NCBI RefSeq assembly: GCF_000826065.2
Contig: NZ_LN623541.1
Location: forward strand, 200,926-264,925
Reading direction: 5' to 3'
Length of the DNA: 64,000 nt
Source of the DNA: Tessaracoccus massiliensis
GTDB taxonomy: Bacteria > Actinomycetota > Actinomycetes > Propionibacteriales > Propionibacteriaceae
Shown here: one piece after another, positions 16,330 through 24,824 of the stretch
How positions within the stretch are numbered: position 1 is the stretch's first letter
Layout of the letters: each line of letters opens with the position of its first letter
Program-made: the position numbers and the translations under genes
The notes under the pieces: model-generated
Seen by the model: the letters and a program-made list of their open reading frames with translations, nothing else
Told to the model about the DNA's origin: nothing
The model's database searches: none

Positions 16330-16717
16330 TCACCGAAGCGACCGCGGACGAGCAGACCTGGCCGCCTCCTTCGCGTTGCCGATGACTGGTGGAGGTTCGA
16401 CGCCGAAGCGCTTCATTTCGGCGCGGAGGATTCGCGCCCCCACTGGTCACCGATGACGGCATCGAGGCCTGCTTCGTGAGCTTGTACCCTCGCGGTGCCC
16501 CTGCCACTCTCGCGGGCGCCCATCCCACATGGCCGACGGCGCGACCTTCGATTCGCGCCATGATGTCGACATCATGTGATGCGTAGCCGTAAGGCTGTTG
16601 CGGATCCGACTCTCCGAACCCCTTGAGATACTCGCTGTCGAAGAGCTGTCGAAGCCCACGCAGATCGTCCTCAGGGAGCTCTTGGTGGACGAGGACCTCG
16701 ATCGAATGACGCTTCAC
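16330..16717 (-). pseudogene. Degraded GNAT acetyltransferase-like gene
   Basis: From GTG 16717 the frame reads HSIEVLVHQELPEDDLRGL then YGYASHDVDIMARIEGRAVGHVGWA, the first half of a GNAT fold like aminoglycoside 2'-N-acetyltransferases. The acetyl-CoA-binding half is missing: the frame turns to Arg/Pro-rich sequence. A separate frame ends with AEMKRFGVEPPPVIGNAKEA and a stop at 16330. The piece has at least one frameshift or deletion and is unlikely to be active. Confidence 0.5.
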
Positions 16718-16968
16718 GCGTCCGCATTCCGCGGGGCCACGAGTTCGACGCACTTGCGACGTCATCGCGCGTCGGAATCGGCAGCTCATCAACCCCACCG
16801 ACATCCCGTGCCGCAGACAGCAGCGCCATGCCGATGTGCGGCCGTCGGGTGGCCTTCGTCAGGATGTCGCGAACCTCGGCCACCATGGACCGCCCCGTGC
16901 TCCTTCGCCTGGGCGGCAAGGTGCTGCTTCGCGCCGTCATCGAGATCACGGACGATGATGGATGACAT
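16671..16968 (-). pseudogene. Frameshifted FitA/VapB-type antitoxin
   Basis: ATG 16968 gives MSSIIVRDLDDGAKQHLAAQ with AKEHG after it, a ribbon-helix-helix antitoxin N-terminus. A one-base shift in a run of G then restores RSMVAEVRDILTKATRRPH and MALLSAARDVGGVDELPIP. The C-terminus runs into the GNAT relic. No intact PIN toxin follows. A typical antitoxin of this kind would be about 80 residues. Confidence 0.6.
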
Positions 16969-17100
16969 CGGCGACCACCCCCTGTGCTATCAGCAGTGAT
17001 AGCGCCGAACATGGAAGGTCGCCAGCCGGGCGACCTCAGTGACGACACCACCGCGCCCACCTCTTCACGAGACAACCGAGGCGGTGTTCGAGAGCACGGA

Positions 17101-17125
17101 TCACACGTTGAAGCGGAACTCCACC
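17101..17125 (-). repeat. Displaced ychF 3' end: attachment site at the far end of the large element
   Basis: The minus strand reads VEFRFNV-stop (17101-17124), the canonical YchF C-terminus, now 20.8 kb from the rest of ychF. GCGGAACTCCACC (17113-17125) is repeated exactly at 37934-37946 inside ychF. The bases beyond it (17126 onward) belong to the element. Confidence 0.85.
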
Positions 17126-17470
17126 GCGTTTCGCAGCTGAAGTGCATGACAGCACTGTCAGTTGCTCAGGCTTGACAGCGTTGATAGGATCGCGTCAAGT
17201 CTTTGTTCACCGCGACCCGCAAGGTGATCGAAGAAGGATCACCCTGAGGGTGGATGCGAGCCATGATCCTCGCACCACGGAGTAGCACTCCGAACGGCTA
17301 GCGACCGGCAACTCCTCCGAGATCGAGAACCAGAGGCTGGGTGGGGAGTTAGCGCTCCCGTAAAGCAGCGGCGAGGACCACCTCGCCAACGAGCACGGCA
17401 CGCTAGGCCGCCCAGATGACAAGCCGGGAAAGCACCCCTCTCCGGACAGTTCACGCTGTCTGGAGTTCTC
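17126..17470. other. Element left-end region without a recognised gene
   Basis: About 345 bases between the attachment repeat and the excisionase-like gene. It contains a TTGACAGCGTTGATAGGATC stretch that could hold a rightward promoter, and an imperfect hairpin (CCGGACAG with CTGTCTGG) just before ATG 17471. No coding frame with a ribosome site was recognised. It may hold recombinase-accessory sites. Confidence 0.4.
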
Positions 17471-17779
17471 ATGGTGTACTCCCCGCCCCCGCAGGGCGAC
17501 CACACCCACTATCTCAACCTGACGGATGCCGTCGAGCTCGGCTACGGGGCCTATCAGACCCTCCGTGGCTGGATCAAGCAGGGCAAGCTGCCTGCTGTCA
17601 AGATCGGCGGACGCGTCAAGGTCTTGCGCTCCGATCTCGACGCCCTGGCGGTCCCGACGCAGCCGTCGCACACGTTCGAGACCGTCGAGGCCGCTGTCGC
17701 GCGGATCGCCGCCACCGCTCCCCCGCTGACCGACGAGCAGGTCCGCAGGCTGTCGACGCTGCTGGGCGGTGCGTCGTGA
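17471..17779 (+). CDS. Excisionase-like helix-turn-helix protein
   Basis: A 102-residue protein with a winged-helix MerR/excisionase domain: YQTLRGWIKQGKLPAVKIGG followed by RVKVLRSDLDALAVP, the HTH_17 pattern. A C-terminal helix (EAAVARIAATAPPLTDEQVRRL) may serve dimerization. It is the first gene at the left end and could set the direction of the serine integrase at the other end, or regulate the polymerase gene, whose GTG start overlaps its stop (GTGA). Confidence 0.78.
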   Translation: MVYSPPPQGDHTHYLNLTDAVELGYGAYQTLRGWIKQGKLPAVKIGGRVKVLRSDLDALAVPTQPSHTFETVEAAVARIAATAPPLTDEQVRRLSTLLGGAS

Positions 17780-20307
17780 ACGCCACGGCCCCCGGATGGA
17801 TGCGTCACGAGATCACCGATCTCGCAGACGCCCGCGCTCAGCGTACTGATGGCTCGGCGACGGTGTTCGAGGTGCTCGTGCGTCGGCGCGCACGGGCCAC
17901 GGCTGGAACAGCAGGAGTGCCGGTCGTCGCCTCGCAGGCCGGGACAACGGGGGCTCAGAACCCGGTTGGCGACTGTGGCAGTCCGGGAGTGCCACACTTT
18001 CTCGACCCCTCCGATGCCACTGTTTCCCCTGGTCAGGAGGTAAATGGTCAGGCACGGTCATTAGCTCCTATGGGGAGCCCCGCGTTACGACCGTCTGACC
18101 GTGGTTCCGCAACCGGCTCGACGACGTCCTCGTCGAGCAGTGTCGGTGGGAGCGGGTCTGTGCCCGCGACCGCGTTCCGCGACCTTCCGTCGGTGAAGGC
18201 GATGGGAACGGGTCGGCTCGGGATCATCGTCGGCTTCGACACGGAGTTCACGACCATCGACGGTGAACGGGTGATCGACTCGTACCAGTTCGCGGTGCCT
18301 GACCCACTCGATCCGTCGGTGGTCGTCGAGGTCGTCATCCTGCCTCCGCTAGGCTCTGATGCTCGCATCTCGCTGCACACGGCGCTGTGGACCGTTGTCG
18401 TGGCCGCCGAGCTGTGGCGCTCCCCGCTGGTGCCCGACGAGGTCGGTCCCCGTGGCGTGCCGCGCGGTGCGTTCTGGTCAGATGACTGGTGGGAACGCCG
18501 GGAGGCGCTGGCGAAGCTGCGCGTGCCCATCGTCCTTGCCTGTCACACCGGCTCTGCGGACCTCACAACCTTCCGCGCCGGAGGACACGGCCGGGAGCTG
18601 GACGTTTTGGTCCGGTTGACCTCGGCTGCCGGTGGTCTCGTGACGCTGCTGCCGTTCCGCTCCCAGCGTGGCAATGCGAACGGGTACTGGTGGGAGAGTC
18701 TCTCGGTGTCCGTCCGCGACACCATGTCGCAGGCACCTGCTGGAAAGAAGACGCTCGCGGTGCTCGGCAAGGCATGCGGGGTGGCGAAGCTCGACGTTCC
18801 GGAGGGTTGGATCTCCCGGATGACCGAGTACCGGCATGAGAACCTGCCGGAGTTCCTGGAGTACGGGATCAACGATGCCGTGATCGTCCTGGAGTACCTC
18901 GCGAGGCTCTGGGGCGACGGTGTGGTACCTCCCATCACGCTGAGCGGAGGTGCCGCCGCTGCCCTCGTGGACTCGGGGAGTGCTTACCTCGGCGCGTCGA
19001 GTCCGGCGGAGTTCCGGCGGAAGTTCGCCGGTCTCGTAGACGAAGATGATGGCGTGGAGGCCGTCGAGGAGGGAGACCGGCTGAGCTTCTACGCGAAGCG
19101 AGGCCGCAACCCGCTCGATGGTTCGGCTGCGCAGCTGTCGTCTGCTTTCGGTCGCGGTTATCACGGCGGCCTCAACTCATGCCCGATGCCGGGTTACCAC
19201 CCCGTCTCGACCGTGGACATCGACGCGCAGAACGCCTACCCCACGGCGATGGCGCTGGTGCGCGATCTCGATTGGGAGGCCGGTGCCATCGAGGAGGTCG
19301 TTCACGAGCGTTTCCTCACCGACGACGACCTGCCGACGGCATCGACCCCGTTCGTCGGCTTCGTGTCCTTCGAGTTCCCTGCCGAGGTCGCTCACCCGTG
19401 TCTGCCCATCGTCGCCGACGGCACACTTGTTTACCCGCGCACTTCCGAGGGCGTGGCCGGTTCGTGGGTGTGCGGTCCCGAGCTGTGGCTCGCGCTCCGT
19501 CTCGGTGCCGAGGTTTATTGCCAGATCGGCTTCTTCGGGCGTGAGCTGAGGCGGGACTGTGGGCCGAGCCTGTCGCTGCGTAACGGCGTGAAGCAGCTCA
19601 TCGACGACCGCAACGTCGCTAAGGCGCTGTTCGGCAAGGGCTCGCTGGAGGAACAGACCCTCAAGACCGGCGTCAACTCCGTGTATGGCAAGACCGCGCA
19701 GGACGTGGCTGAGCAGCGGTCCTGGGACGCTCTTTCGCAGGAGATGGACAACGTCGGTGGTTCGGCGATTTCCAGCCCCTACCATGCGGCTACCACCACG
19801 TCCTTCGTGCGGGCGCAGCTCCTCGCGACCATGAATCAGATCGTTGATCGCGGTGGACGCGTCTACTCGGTCACCACGGACGGGTTCATCACCGATTTCT
19901 CCGTTGACGAGGTCGCCTCTCTCGACCTGTACGGACTTGCTGAGCTGCTCAGTGAGTCGCGCACTGCTCTGACCGGCGACCCGTCCATCTGGGAGGCCAA
20001 GCACCAGCAGGACGATCTGGTGAACTTCACGACGCGCGGCAACGTGTCTCTCTCGCTTGGCGGTGTGTGTGCTCACAACGGCTCAAGGTCTCGAAGGGCA
20101 TCGTTGAAGACAGCATCGAAGATAGGGAGAACCTGCTGCGCGCGGTCGTCACCCGCGAAGGTCGGGTTCCGAATGGCTATACACGGTTCCCGTCTTTCCA
20201 GGAGCTGTCGCGGACGGAGAATCGCCGAGACTTCATCCCGTCCCGCGTTGAGCGGTCCGTTTCGATGGACTACGACCTCAAGCGCAAGCCGGTCATGTCG
20301 TCGATGA
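17776..20307 (+). CDS. Family B DNA polymerase with 3'-5' exonuclease (main frame; shifts near 20082)
   Basis: From GTG 17776, a polymerase B with both activities. Residues 1-140 are low-complexity. Exo I is FDTEF (Asp155, Glu157), an Exo II-like CHTGSADLTTF follows, and Exo III is YGINDAVIVLEYL. Polymerase motif A is DIDAQNAYPT (near 481-490), motif B is KTGVNSVYGK (Lys630), and motif C is YSVTTDGF (Asp702), with TDG in place of the usual DTD. After GVCAHNG the frame becomes Arg/Ser-rich nonsense, while the -1 frame continues sensibly. The layout fits protein-primed or primer-independent (piPolB, pipolin-type) polymerases of mobile elements; which one is undecided. Confidence 0.78.
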   Translation: MNATAPGWMRHEITDLADARAQRTDGSATVFEVLVRRRARATAGTAGVPVVASQAGTTGAQNPVGDCGSPGVPHFLDPSDATVSPGQEVNGQARSLAPMGSPALRPSDRGSATGSTTSSSSSVGGSGSVPATAFRDLPSVKAMGTGRLGIIVGFDTEFTTIDGERVIDSYQFAVPDPLDPSVVVEVVILPPLGSDARISLHTALWTVVVAAELWRSPLVPDEVGPRGVPRGAFWSDDWWERREALAKLRVPIVLACHTGSADLTTFRAGGHGRELDVLVRLTSAAGGLVTLLPFRSQRGNANGYWWESLSVSVRDTMSQAPAGKKTLAVLGKACGVAKLDVPEGWISRMTEYRHENLPEFLEYGINDAVIVLEYLARLWGDGVVPPITLSGGAAAALVDSGSAYLGASSPAEFRRKFAGLVDEDDGVEAVEEGDRLSFYAKRGRNPLDGSAAQLSSAFGRGYHGGLNSCPMPGYHPVSTVDIDAQNAYPTAMALVRDLDWEAGAIEEVVHERFLTDDDLPTASTPFVGFVSFEFPAEVAHPCLPIVADGTLVYPRTSEGVAGSWVCGPELWLALRLGAEVYCQIGFFGRELRRDCGPSLSLRNGVKQLIDDRNVAKALFGKGSLEEQTLKTGVNSVYGKTAQDVAEQRSWDALSQEMDNVGGSAISSPYHAATTTSFVRAQLLATMNQIVDRGGRVYSVTTDGFITDFSVDEVASLDLYGLAELLSESRTALTGDPSIWEAKHQQDDLVNFTTRGNVSLSLGGVCAHNGSRSRRASLKTASKIGRTCCARSSPAKVGFRMAIHGSRLSRSCRGRRIAETSSRPALSGPFRWTTTSSASRSCRR

Positions 20308-20789
20308 CTCGCGAGTTCGTGCCGCTCCCCGACGGAACGGAGCACGAAGTGGCGACCTTCACCACCGAGCCCTGGGAGACCGTCGAGGAGTGTCTGCGTG
20401 CACGGCAGATCGCTCGTGAGATGGCGCAGACCGGCTGTCTGCGCACTGTGGCGCAGTGGCGCGATTGGGATGTGCGGTACTCCCATGGCAAGGGACGCCG
20501 CATCGTCACGCCGCAGCGCGCTGTCCTCATGTCGATCGTCATGGCTCACCGGCAGGGCGTGGTGGAGATCCCGACTTTGGCAGACCGCACGCTGAGCGTG
20601 CAGCAGCGCCTTGACTGGCTGGCCGAGTGGGGGCTCGGCACGGCATCCCGTGGGGACTGGGACAACGCGCGTCGCCCCGAGCGGGCCTCACAGATGCTGC
20701 CTCGGGAGACGTTGGAACCGTACCTGAGTCGTATGCGGCAGATGCCATCCGGGGAACATCCCAGCCCGGTCGACCGGCTCCCGCTGTGA
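20067..20789 (+). pseudogene. C-terminal part of the family B polymerase in the -1 frame
   Basis: Usable sequence starts about 20082 with LKVSKGIVEDSIEDRENLLR and continues to PSPVDRLPL. Re-reading one C (AACGGC then CTCAAG) joins it to the upstream frame as HNGLKVSKG. The simplest cause is loss of one C from AACGGCCTCAAG; programmed -1 slippage is possible, but no heptamer slippery run is visible. Joined, the protein would be about 1000 residues. Alone, this piece has no catalytic motif and no good ribosome site. Confidence 0.65.
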
Positions 20790-20984
20790 TGTTTCCTCGA
20801 CACCTGGCCGTCGTGTCCATCGACTCGTCTCCCCACCGGCCCCCAGGACAACGATGCTCGCGACGGGAGCGTTCTCGCGAGTGTCGATCAGGGTCTACCA
20901 CGTCGGACAACTCGGAGCGTGCCGACTTCGCCGTCGAACGAGGTCCATCCGCAACTCATCGAACACATTTGTAGGAGGGTCTAG

Positions 20985-21572
20985 ATGTCATCGAACAGCA
21001 CTGGTCAGGTGGTCGGTTACGTGCGGGTGAGCGCGGCCGATCAGAACGAGACGCGGCAGCTTGAAGCGGTCGGCGAGGTCGACCGGTTGTTCTCCGAGAA
21101 GGTCTCGGGCAAGAACACCGCCGACCGCGAGCGGCTCCAGGAGATGCTCGCGTACGTGCGTCAGGGCGACACGGTGCGGGTGAAGTCGCCAGACCGGCTC
21201 GCCCGCTCGACGACGGATCTACTCTCGATCGTCCGGGGCCTCGCGGCCAAGGGTGTCGCCGTCGAGTTCGTCGACAACCCGGCGCTGAACACGGACACGC
21301 CCCAGGGCGAGTTCATGCTGACGATCCTCGCGGCCGTCGCCGAGCTGGAGCGGGCCACCATCCGGGAACGCCAAGCCGAGGGCATCGCCATCGCCAAGCG
21401 CAAGGGCGTGTATGCGCGGGGACCGAAGCTCTCGGCCGAGCAGATCGCCTCCGCCCGTGAGCGGATCGGCGGCGGGGTGGCGAAGTCGGTCGTTGCTCGC
21501 GATCTGGGTGTGAGCCGGTCGACGCTGTACGCGGCACTCGGTGGCACGGGTCGATACGCGGAGAGGGGGTGA
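20985..21572 (+). CDS. Small serine recombinase (resolvase/invertase family)
   Basis: A 195-residue resolvase. The N-terminal catalytic domain has VGYVRVSAADQNETRQL (nucleophile Ser near 16) and VKSPDRLARSTTDLL. The long E-helix follows (LAAVAELERATIRERQAEGI), then a short C-terminal helix-turn-helix (SVVARDLGVSRSTLYAAL). Resolvases split multimers of circular elements or invert DNA. Its presence beside a polymerase gene and away from the ends suggests dimer resolution of the excised circle. GTAGGAGGG precedes the ATG. About 195 bases before it hold no recognised gene. Confidence 0.9.
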   Translation: MSSNSTGQVVGYVRVSAADQNETRQLEAVGEVDRLFSEKVSGKNTADRERLQEMLAYVRQGDTVRVKSPDRLARSTTDLLSIVRGLAAKGVAVEFVDNPALNTDTPQGEFMLTILAAVAELERATIRERQAEGIAIAKRKGVYARGPKLSAEQIASARERIGGGVAKSVVARDLGVSRSTLYAALGGTGRYAERG

Positions 21573-21733
21573 TGCCGATGCATGAGTGCGAGTGGTGCAG
21601 CTCCAGGGCGACGTGGGAGCTGATCACGCAGTGGTTCAGCTCGTTCGTGTGCGACGAGCACGAGGAGCAGATGAGCCACAACCTCATCGCCCAGGGGATC
21701 TCGATCCGGTCGTATGACCGGGTCGGCAGCTAG
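21572..21733 (+). CDS. Small Cys/His protein after the resolvase
   Basis: A 53-residue protein MPMHECEWCSSRATWELITQ and so on, ending SYDRVGS. CEWC plus CDEHEE make a possible small zinc-binding knuckle. Its ATG overlaps the resolvase stop (TGATG) with GAGAGGGGG upstream, so it is probably translated with it. Function unknown. Confidence 0.55.
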   Translation: MPMHECEWCSSRATWELITQWFSSFVCDEHEEQMSHNLIAQGISIRSYDRVGS

Positions 21734-21754
21734 TCGACGAAGAGAGGAACGATC

Positions 21755-22099
21755 ATGAGCAACGATCAGAAGAAGCCCGACCAGGAGCTGGTCAAGGCGA
21801 TGCGCCAGGAGCTGGCGAAGGGCGGGGACAAGGCAGTGGAGCGCCGCTACGGTCCGGAGGTGAAGGGCAGCGCCGAGTACGCCGAGGCGCAGCGTCAGCG
21901 CAGGCAGGCGCAGGCGCGTGCCCGGTCGCAGCACCAGCGGGCGGCGGAGCAGCAGCGCGGTCCGGTCCAGGGCCAGCAGCAGGCGAAGGCTCAGGCCAAG
22001 AAGGACGCTCGTGGCAGGCAGCGGCAGTCCGAGCGCGAGCGGGTGATCGAGGCCCGTAAGCAGCAGGAGCGTGAGCGCGACTCGTCCCTGAGTCGCTGA
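21755..22099 (+). CDS. Charged coiled-coil/disordered protein
   Basis: A 114-residue protein, 25% or more Gln and Arg, with a short predicted helix at the start (ELVKAMRQELAKGGDKAVER) and then Gln/Arg/Ala low-complexity sequence to RERDSSLSR. AGAGAGGAAC precedes the ATG. There are no membrane segments and no known domain. It is the last gene of the left rightward run, followed by a strong hairpin. It may bind nucleic acid through its basic tail; that is a guess. Confidence 0.6.
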   Translation: MSNDQKKPDQELVKAMRQELAKGGDKAVERRYGPEVKGSAEYAEAQRQRRQAQARARSQHQRAAEQQRGPVQGQQQAKAQAKKDARGRQRQSERERVIEARKQQERERDSSLSR

Positions 22100-22112
22100 T
22101 CCCGCCCCAAGA

Positions 22113-22147
22113 GAAGACCCCCGGAAGCCTCGGCTCCGGGGGTCTTC
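22113..22147. terminator. Strong bidirectional hairpin terminator
   Basis: A 13-base arm GAAGACCCCCGGA (22113-22125) pairs perfectly with 22135-22147 around a 9-base loop. It separates the rightward run ending at 22099 from the leftward coupling-protein gene ending at 22156. Confidence 0.85.
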
Positions 22148-22155
22148 GTGTGCGC

Positions 22156-23517
22156 TTAGGCGGCCTTGGGACGAGCCTTGAACCTGAGCTGGGAGATGTC
22201 GACGAGGTTCACCAGCAGGCCAGCGTCAGAGAAGGTGCCCGCGGCCGCGCCGGGGCGCTTGCCGCGCAGGAGCCGACCCTCGTCCTTCGACTTCGGAAGC
22301 AGGTCGGTGGCGTGCAGGGTGTCGGCCTTCTCGGACTGTTGGGACTGGCGCCCGAGGTGGTCGGTTGTGGTCTTGTGGCGCTCGCTCTGGCCGTACCACC
22401 ACGCTGCTCGTTCGAGCATGTCCTTCTCGGGTGCGCCGACGAGGCACAGGACTGCGGGGAACACCTCGCGCAGCTCGTCCATGCCTTCCTTGCCGTAGCG
22501 CTTGGCGAACTGTGAAGTGGCCTGCACTGCGCAGAGCAGGTGGATGCCCATGGCGCGGGACTCGGTGACGACGGTCGGCAGCTTCGGCCACGGCATCGTG
22601 TTGCACAGCTCGTCGACGACCATGAGCAGCCTCGGCAACCTGTTCTTCTCGGTCTGGTTCGCGCGCCACCGCTTCGAGATGAAGTCGACCGCCGAGACGG
22701 CCGCACCGGCCGCGACGCCGGTCGCCGGGGCCACCATGAACAGCGTGGACTTCGGGTGGGCCAGCATGTCCGGGGTGAAGGCCCGCAGCGTGCCGTCACC
22801 GGCCACGGTGGAGCGCAGCCACGGTGCGACGGCGGACTTCATGGTGACCATGATCGAGTCGCGCATCTTCGCATCGAGCAGCGCCGCGCTTTTCAACTCG
22901 GATTCGAGCATCGGCGACAGTTCCTCCAGGATGCCGATCGCGTTGATCCAGCTCGGCTGCTCGGTGTCGTCCTCGTCGTCGGGGCTCAAGCGGCCAACGG
23001 CGGCTCGCGTCCAGGTGATGCCGCGTTGACCGGTCGCTCGCAGCAGCGCCGCCAGCGGGGCGAGGGAGACGTTCTCCCAGAACGGATCGCCGCTACCGCC
23101 GCCCTTGTTGCCGCCACCGGCTCCGGCGGCACCGGACTGCATGAGGATGCTCGCGAGGTCCATGGCGTCGTCGTCCGTGCGGATGAGCGCGGTCGGGTCG
23201 ACGACGACCTTCTCGGCCCCGGGCGGCAGGGCGTCGTCGGGCACCTCGCCCGAGAGGTCCAGGACGTACGTGTGTCGACCACCGGCCCACTCGTGCCGCT
23301 GCTCCAGGCAGAGGTCGATGAGGTCGGGCTTCGAGGAGACGGCGACGACCGGTCCCTGCCACATGAGGATGCCCGGGCCGAGGACACGCCTGGACTTGCC
23401 GACGCCGGAGGGCCCGCTCACAAGCAGGTGTGGCGCGGTTTCGGCGGGCTTGCCGTCGATGAAGCCGCCGAACGGGGTCGGCGGCGGGGTGTACGTGGTG
23501 CTGCCGAAGAGAGCCAC
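22156..23517 (-). CDS. Type IV coupling protein (TraG/VirD4 family ATPase)
   Basis: A 453-residue ATPase. Walker A is GPSGVGKSRRVLGPGIL near residue 34, followed by the VirD4-type sequence GPVVAVSSKPDLIDL. Walker B is LLMVVDELCNTMPWPKLP and the post-Walker region is ESRAMGIHLLCAVQATSQFA. Coupling proteins bring the relaxase-DNA complex to the secretion channel. Membrane helices are absent, unlike full-length VirD4, so the neighbouring membrane proteins (23919-25409) may supply the anchor. GTG 23517 has AAGGAG upstream; the much longer open frame above it is not coding. It is convergent with 21755-22099. Confidence 0.88.
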   Translation of the reverse strand: MALFGSTTYTPPPTPFGGFIDGKPAETAPHLLVSGPSGVGKSRRVLGPGILMWQGPVVAVSSKPDLIDLCLEQRHEWAGGRHTYVLDLSGEVPDDALPPGAEKVVVDPTALIRTDDDAMDLASILMQSGAAGAGGGNKGGGSGDPFWENVSLAPLAALLRATGQRGITWTRAAVGRLSPDDEDDTEQPSWINAIGILEELSPMLESELKSAALLDAKMRDSIMVTMKSAVAPWLRSTVAGDGTLRAFTPDMLAHPKSTLFMVAPATGVAAGAAVSAVDFISKRWRANQTEKNRLPRLLMVVDELCNTMPWPKLPTVVTESRAMGIHLLCAVQATSQFAKRYGKEGMDELREVFPAVLCLVGAPEKDMLERAAWWYGQSERHKTTTDHLGRQSQQSEKADTLHATDLLPKSKDEGRLLRGKRPGAAAGTFSDAGLLVNLVDISQLRFKARPKAA

Positions 23518-23519
23518 GG

Positions 23520-23780
23520 CTACTCCTTCTGGTGCGGTTCGTCCTTGTTGTGCCACCGGTTGGCTGTAGCGGTTTTGCCGCCTTTGGATCTGCTCTCGCG
23601 GAAGCTCGCGGTCTCCTGTTCGATGACGGCTTCCAGCTCCTCGTTGCCGAGCTTGCCCAGGCCGTAGACCAGCAGTGCTCTGCCGAGTACGCCGTGCGGG
23701 ATGTTCGCCTCGGCAGCGGCGACTCGTAGCCGTTGGGCCTGGTCGTCTGTCAGGGAGATGGCGAGCCTCGTCGCTGTCAT
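23520..23780 (-). CDS. Ribbon-helix-helix-like protein before the coupling protein
   Basis: An 86-residue protein. MTATRLAISLTDDQAQRLRV followed by AAAEANIPHGVLGRALLVYG has the strand-helix-helix pattern of plasmid regulators and MobC-like DNA-binding proteins. The C-terminus is basic (FRESRSKGGKTATANRW). ATG 23780 has AGGAGG upstream. The stop lies two bases before the coupling-protein GTG, so the pair is one operon. It may repress that operon or bind oriT. Confidence 0.7.
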   Translation of the reverse strand: MTATRLAISLTDDQAQRLRVAAAEANIPHGVLGRALLVYGLGKLGNEELEAVIEQETASFRESRSKGGKTATANRWHNKDEPHQKE

Positions 23781-23918
23781 TTCGTGGGCCTCCTGGTAGC
23801 TCAATAGCACTAGATCGGGTGTTATACCCAAGCGTACTTCCACGGCACTTCACTCCTTTCATAGCTTTGTAGCACATGCTATCATGTTAGGCACGAGCTT
23901 CGATCGAAGGAGGACCCC

Positions 23919-24119
23919 ATGGGTAAGTACGTTCTTGGCCTGATCGCCGTCCTGGTGCTGCTTGGCGGCACCTTCTTCCTCGGCTACACGGCGGGCATCA
24001 GCTCTGACGGCGGTCGTGTCTGCGAGATGGACCCTCAGACCGGCCAGGCCACGGACAAGAGCGTGTGCATCGTCGACGGCGTGCGCTACGTCCCCGAGGA
24101 CAGCCAGACCGATGAGTGA
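23919..24119 (+). CDS. Small single-pass membrane protein
   Basis: A 66-residue protein: MGKYVLGLIAVLVLLGGTFF is one membrane segment, and the rest carries two cysteines (VCEMDPQ, SVCIVDG) that could form a disulfide outside the cell. GAAGGAGG precedes the ATG, within a CTTCGATCGAAG palindrome (23898-23909). The gene is divergent from the coupling-protein operon and overlaps the next gene by eight bases. Probably part of a mobilization membrane set; unproven. Confidence 0.65.
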   Translation: MGKYVLGLIAVLVLLGGTFFLGYTAGISSDGGRVCEMDPQTGQATDKSVCIVDGVRYVPEDSQTDE

Positions 24120-24822
24120 GCACCGCTGGGAGCGGGAACGAGCGGCCTGGGTTCTCGCCCGTGCCGGGCATCGCCCGGGCGCTCGTCGTCGTGGCGAGAA
24201 GCTCGCCGTCGTCGCCCGGCGGAACGACCGCTACGAAGCAGGTGCCGGTGACGCCGGATTCGCTGAGGTCACGACCAGACCGCTCCTGTACCGGGCGATC
24301 TTCCGCGAGGAAGGCGCAGCGAACACGGCGGGCTGGGCGTTGCTGGCCCTCATCGGCGTCGTGGTCGTCGCGGTGCTCGCGGGACCGGCGCTGATCATCA
24401 GCCGTGCCGCGTACGGCACCTGGTGGGTGATGGTCCGCAAGTGGGGCCGCATGATGCCCGGTCCGTACCTGCTCATCGCTGCTGTGCTCGGCGTAGTGGC
24501 GTGGTTGGTGCTGTCGACGACGGGATTGGAGGGCGGTGCCCTCCTCGCGGCGCGATACGTCGCGTTCCAGGTGGTCGGCGGCGTCGCGTGGGCGGCATGG
24601 CTGGTCCGCGCGAACGGCTGGGCGGCCGTGGCACGCAAGGAGAAGCAGTCGAAGCAGCGCATCGCTCCGATCGTCGTCGAGACCGAGGCACCGGCCGTGC
24701 CCGTCGAGGTCGACAACCCAGGGCACCAGGAGCGCGACGACGAGCCGGTGGGCATTGCGCCGATCGTCATCGAAGTGGAGACCGAGGTCGGGCACGAGCC
24801 CGAGCACAAGGAAGGAGCCTGA
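24112..24822 (+). CDS. Multipass membrane protein of the element
   Basis: A 236-residue protein: a basic N-terminal tail (about 60 residues), three or four membrane segments (AGWALLALIGVVVVAVLAG, LLIAAVLGVVAWLVLS, AFQVVGGVAWAAWLV) and an acidic cytoplasmic tail with twice-repeated APIV(V/I) motifs (QRIAPIVVETEAP, VGIAPIVIEVETE). The ATG overlaps the previous stop. No family recognised. Its position between the coupling protein and the relaxase suggests a DNA-transfer role. Confidence 0.65.
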   Translation: MSEHRWERERAAWVLARAGHRPGARRRGEKLAVVARRNDRYEAGAGDAGFAEVTTRPLLYRAIFREEGAANTAGWALLALIGVVVVAVLAGPALIISRAAYGTWWVMVRKWGRMMPGPYLLIAAVLGVVAWLVLSTTGLEGGALLAARYVAFQVVGGVAWAAWLVRANGWAAVARKEKQSKQRIAPIVVETEAPAVPVEVDNPGHQERDDEPVGIAPIVIEVETEVGHEPEHKEGA

Positions 24823-24824
24823 TC

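Noticed and set aside
20060-20100. Programmed -1 frameshift in the polymerase gene
   Set aside because: No slippery heptamer or downstream pseudoknot is apparent; loss of one C from GGCCTC is simpler. Kept only as an alternative in the findings.
22156-23877. 573-residue version of the coupling protein
   Set aside because: The first 120 residues are antisense-quality sequence over the RHH gene; GTG 23517 has a proper ribosome site.
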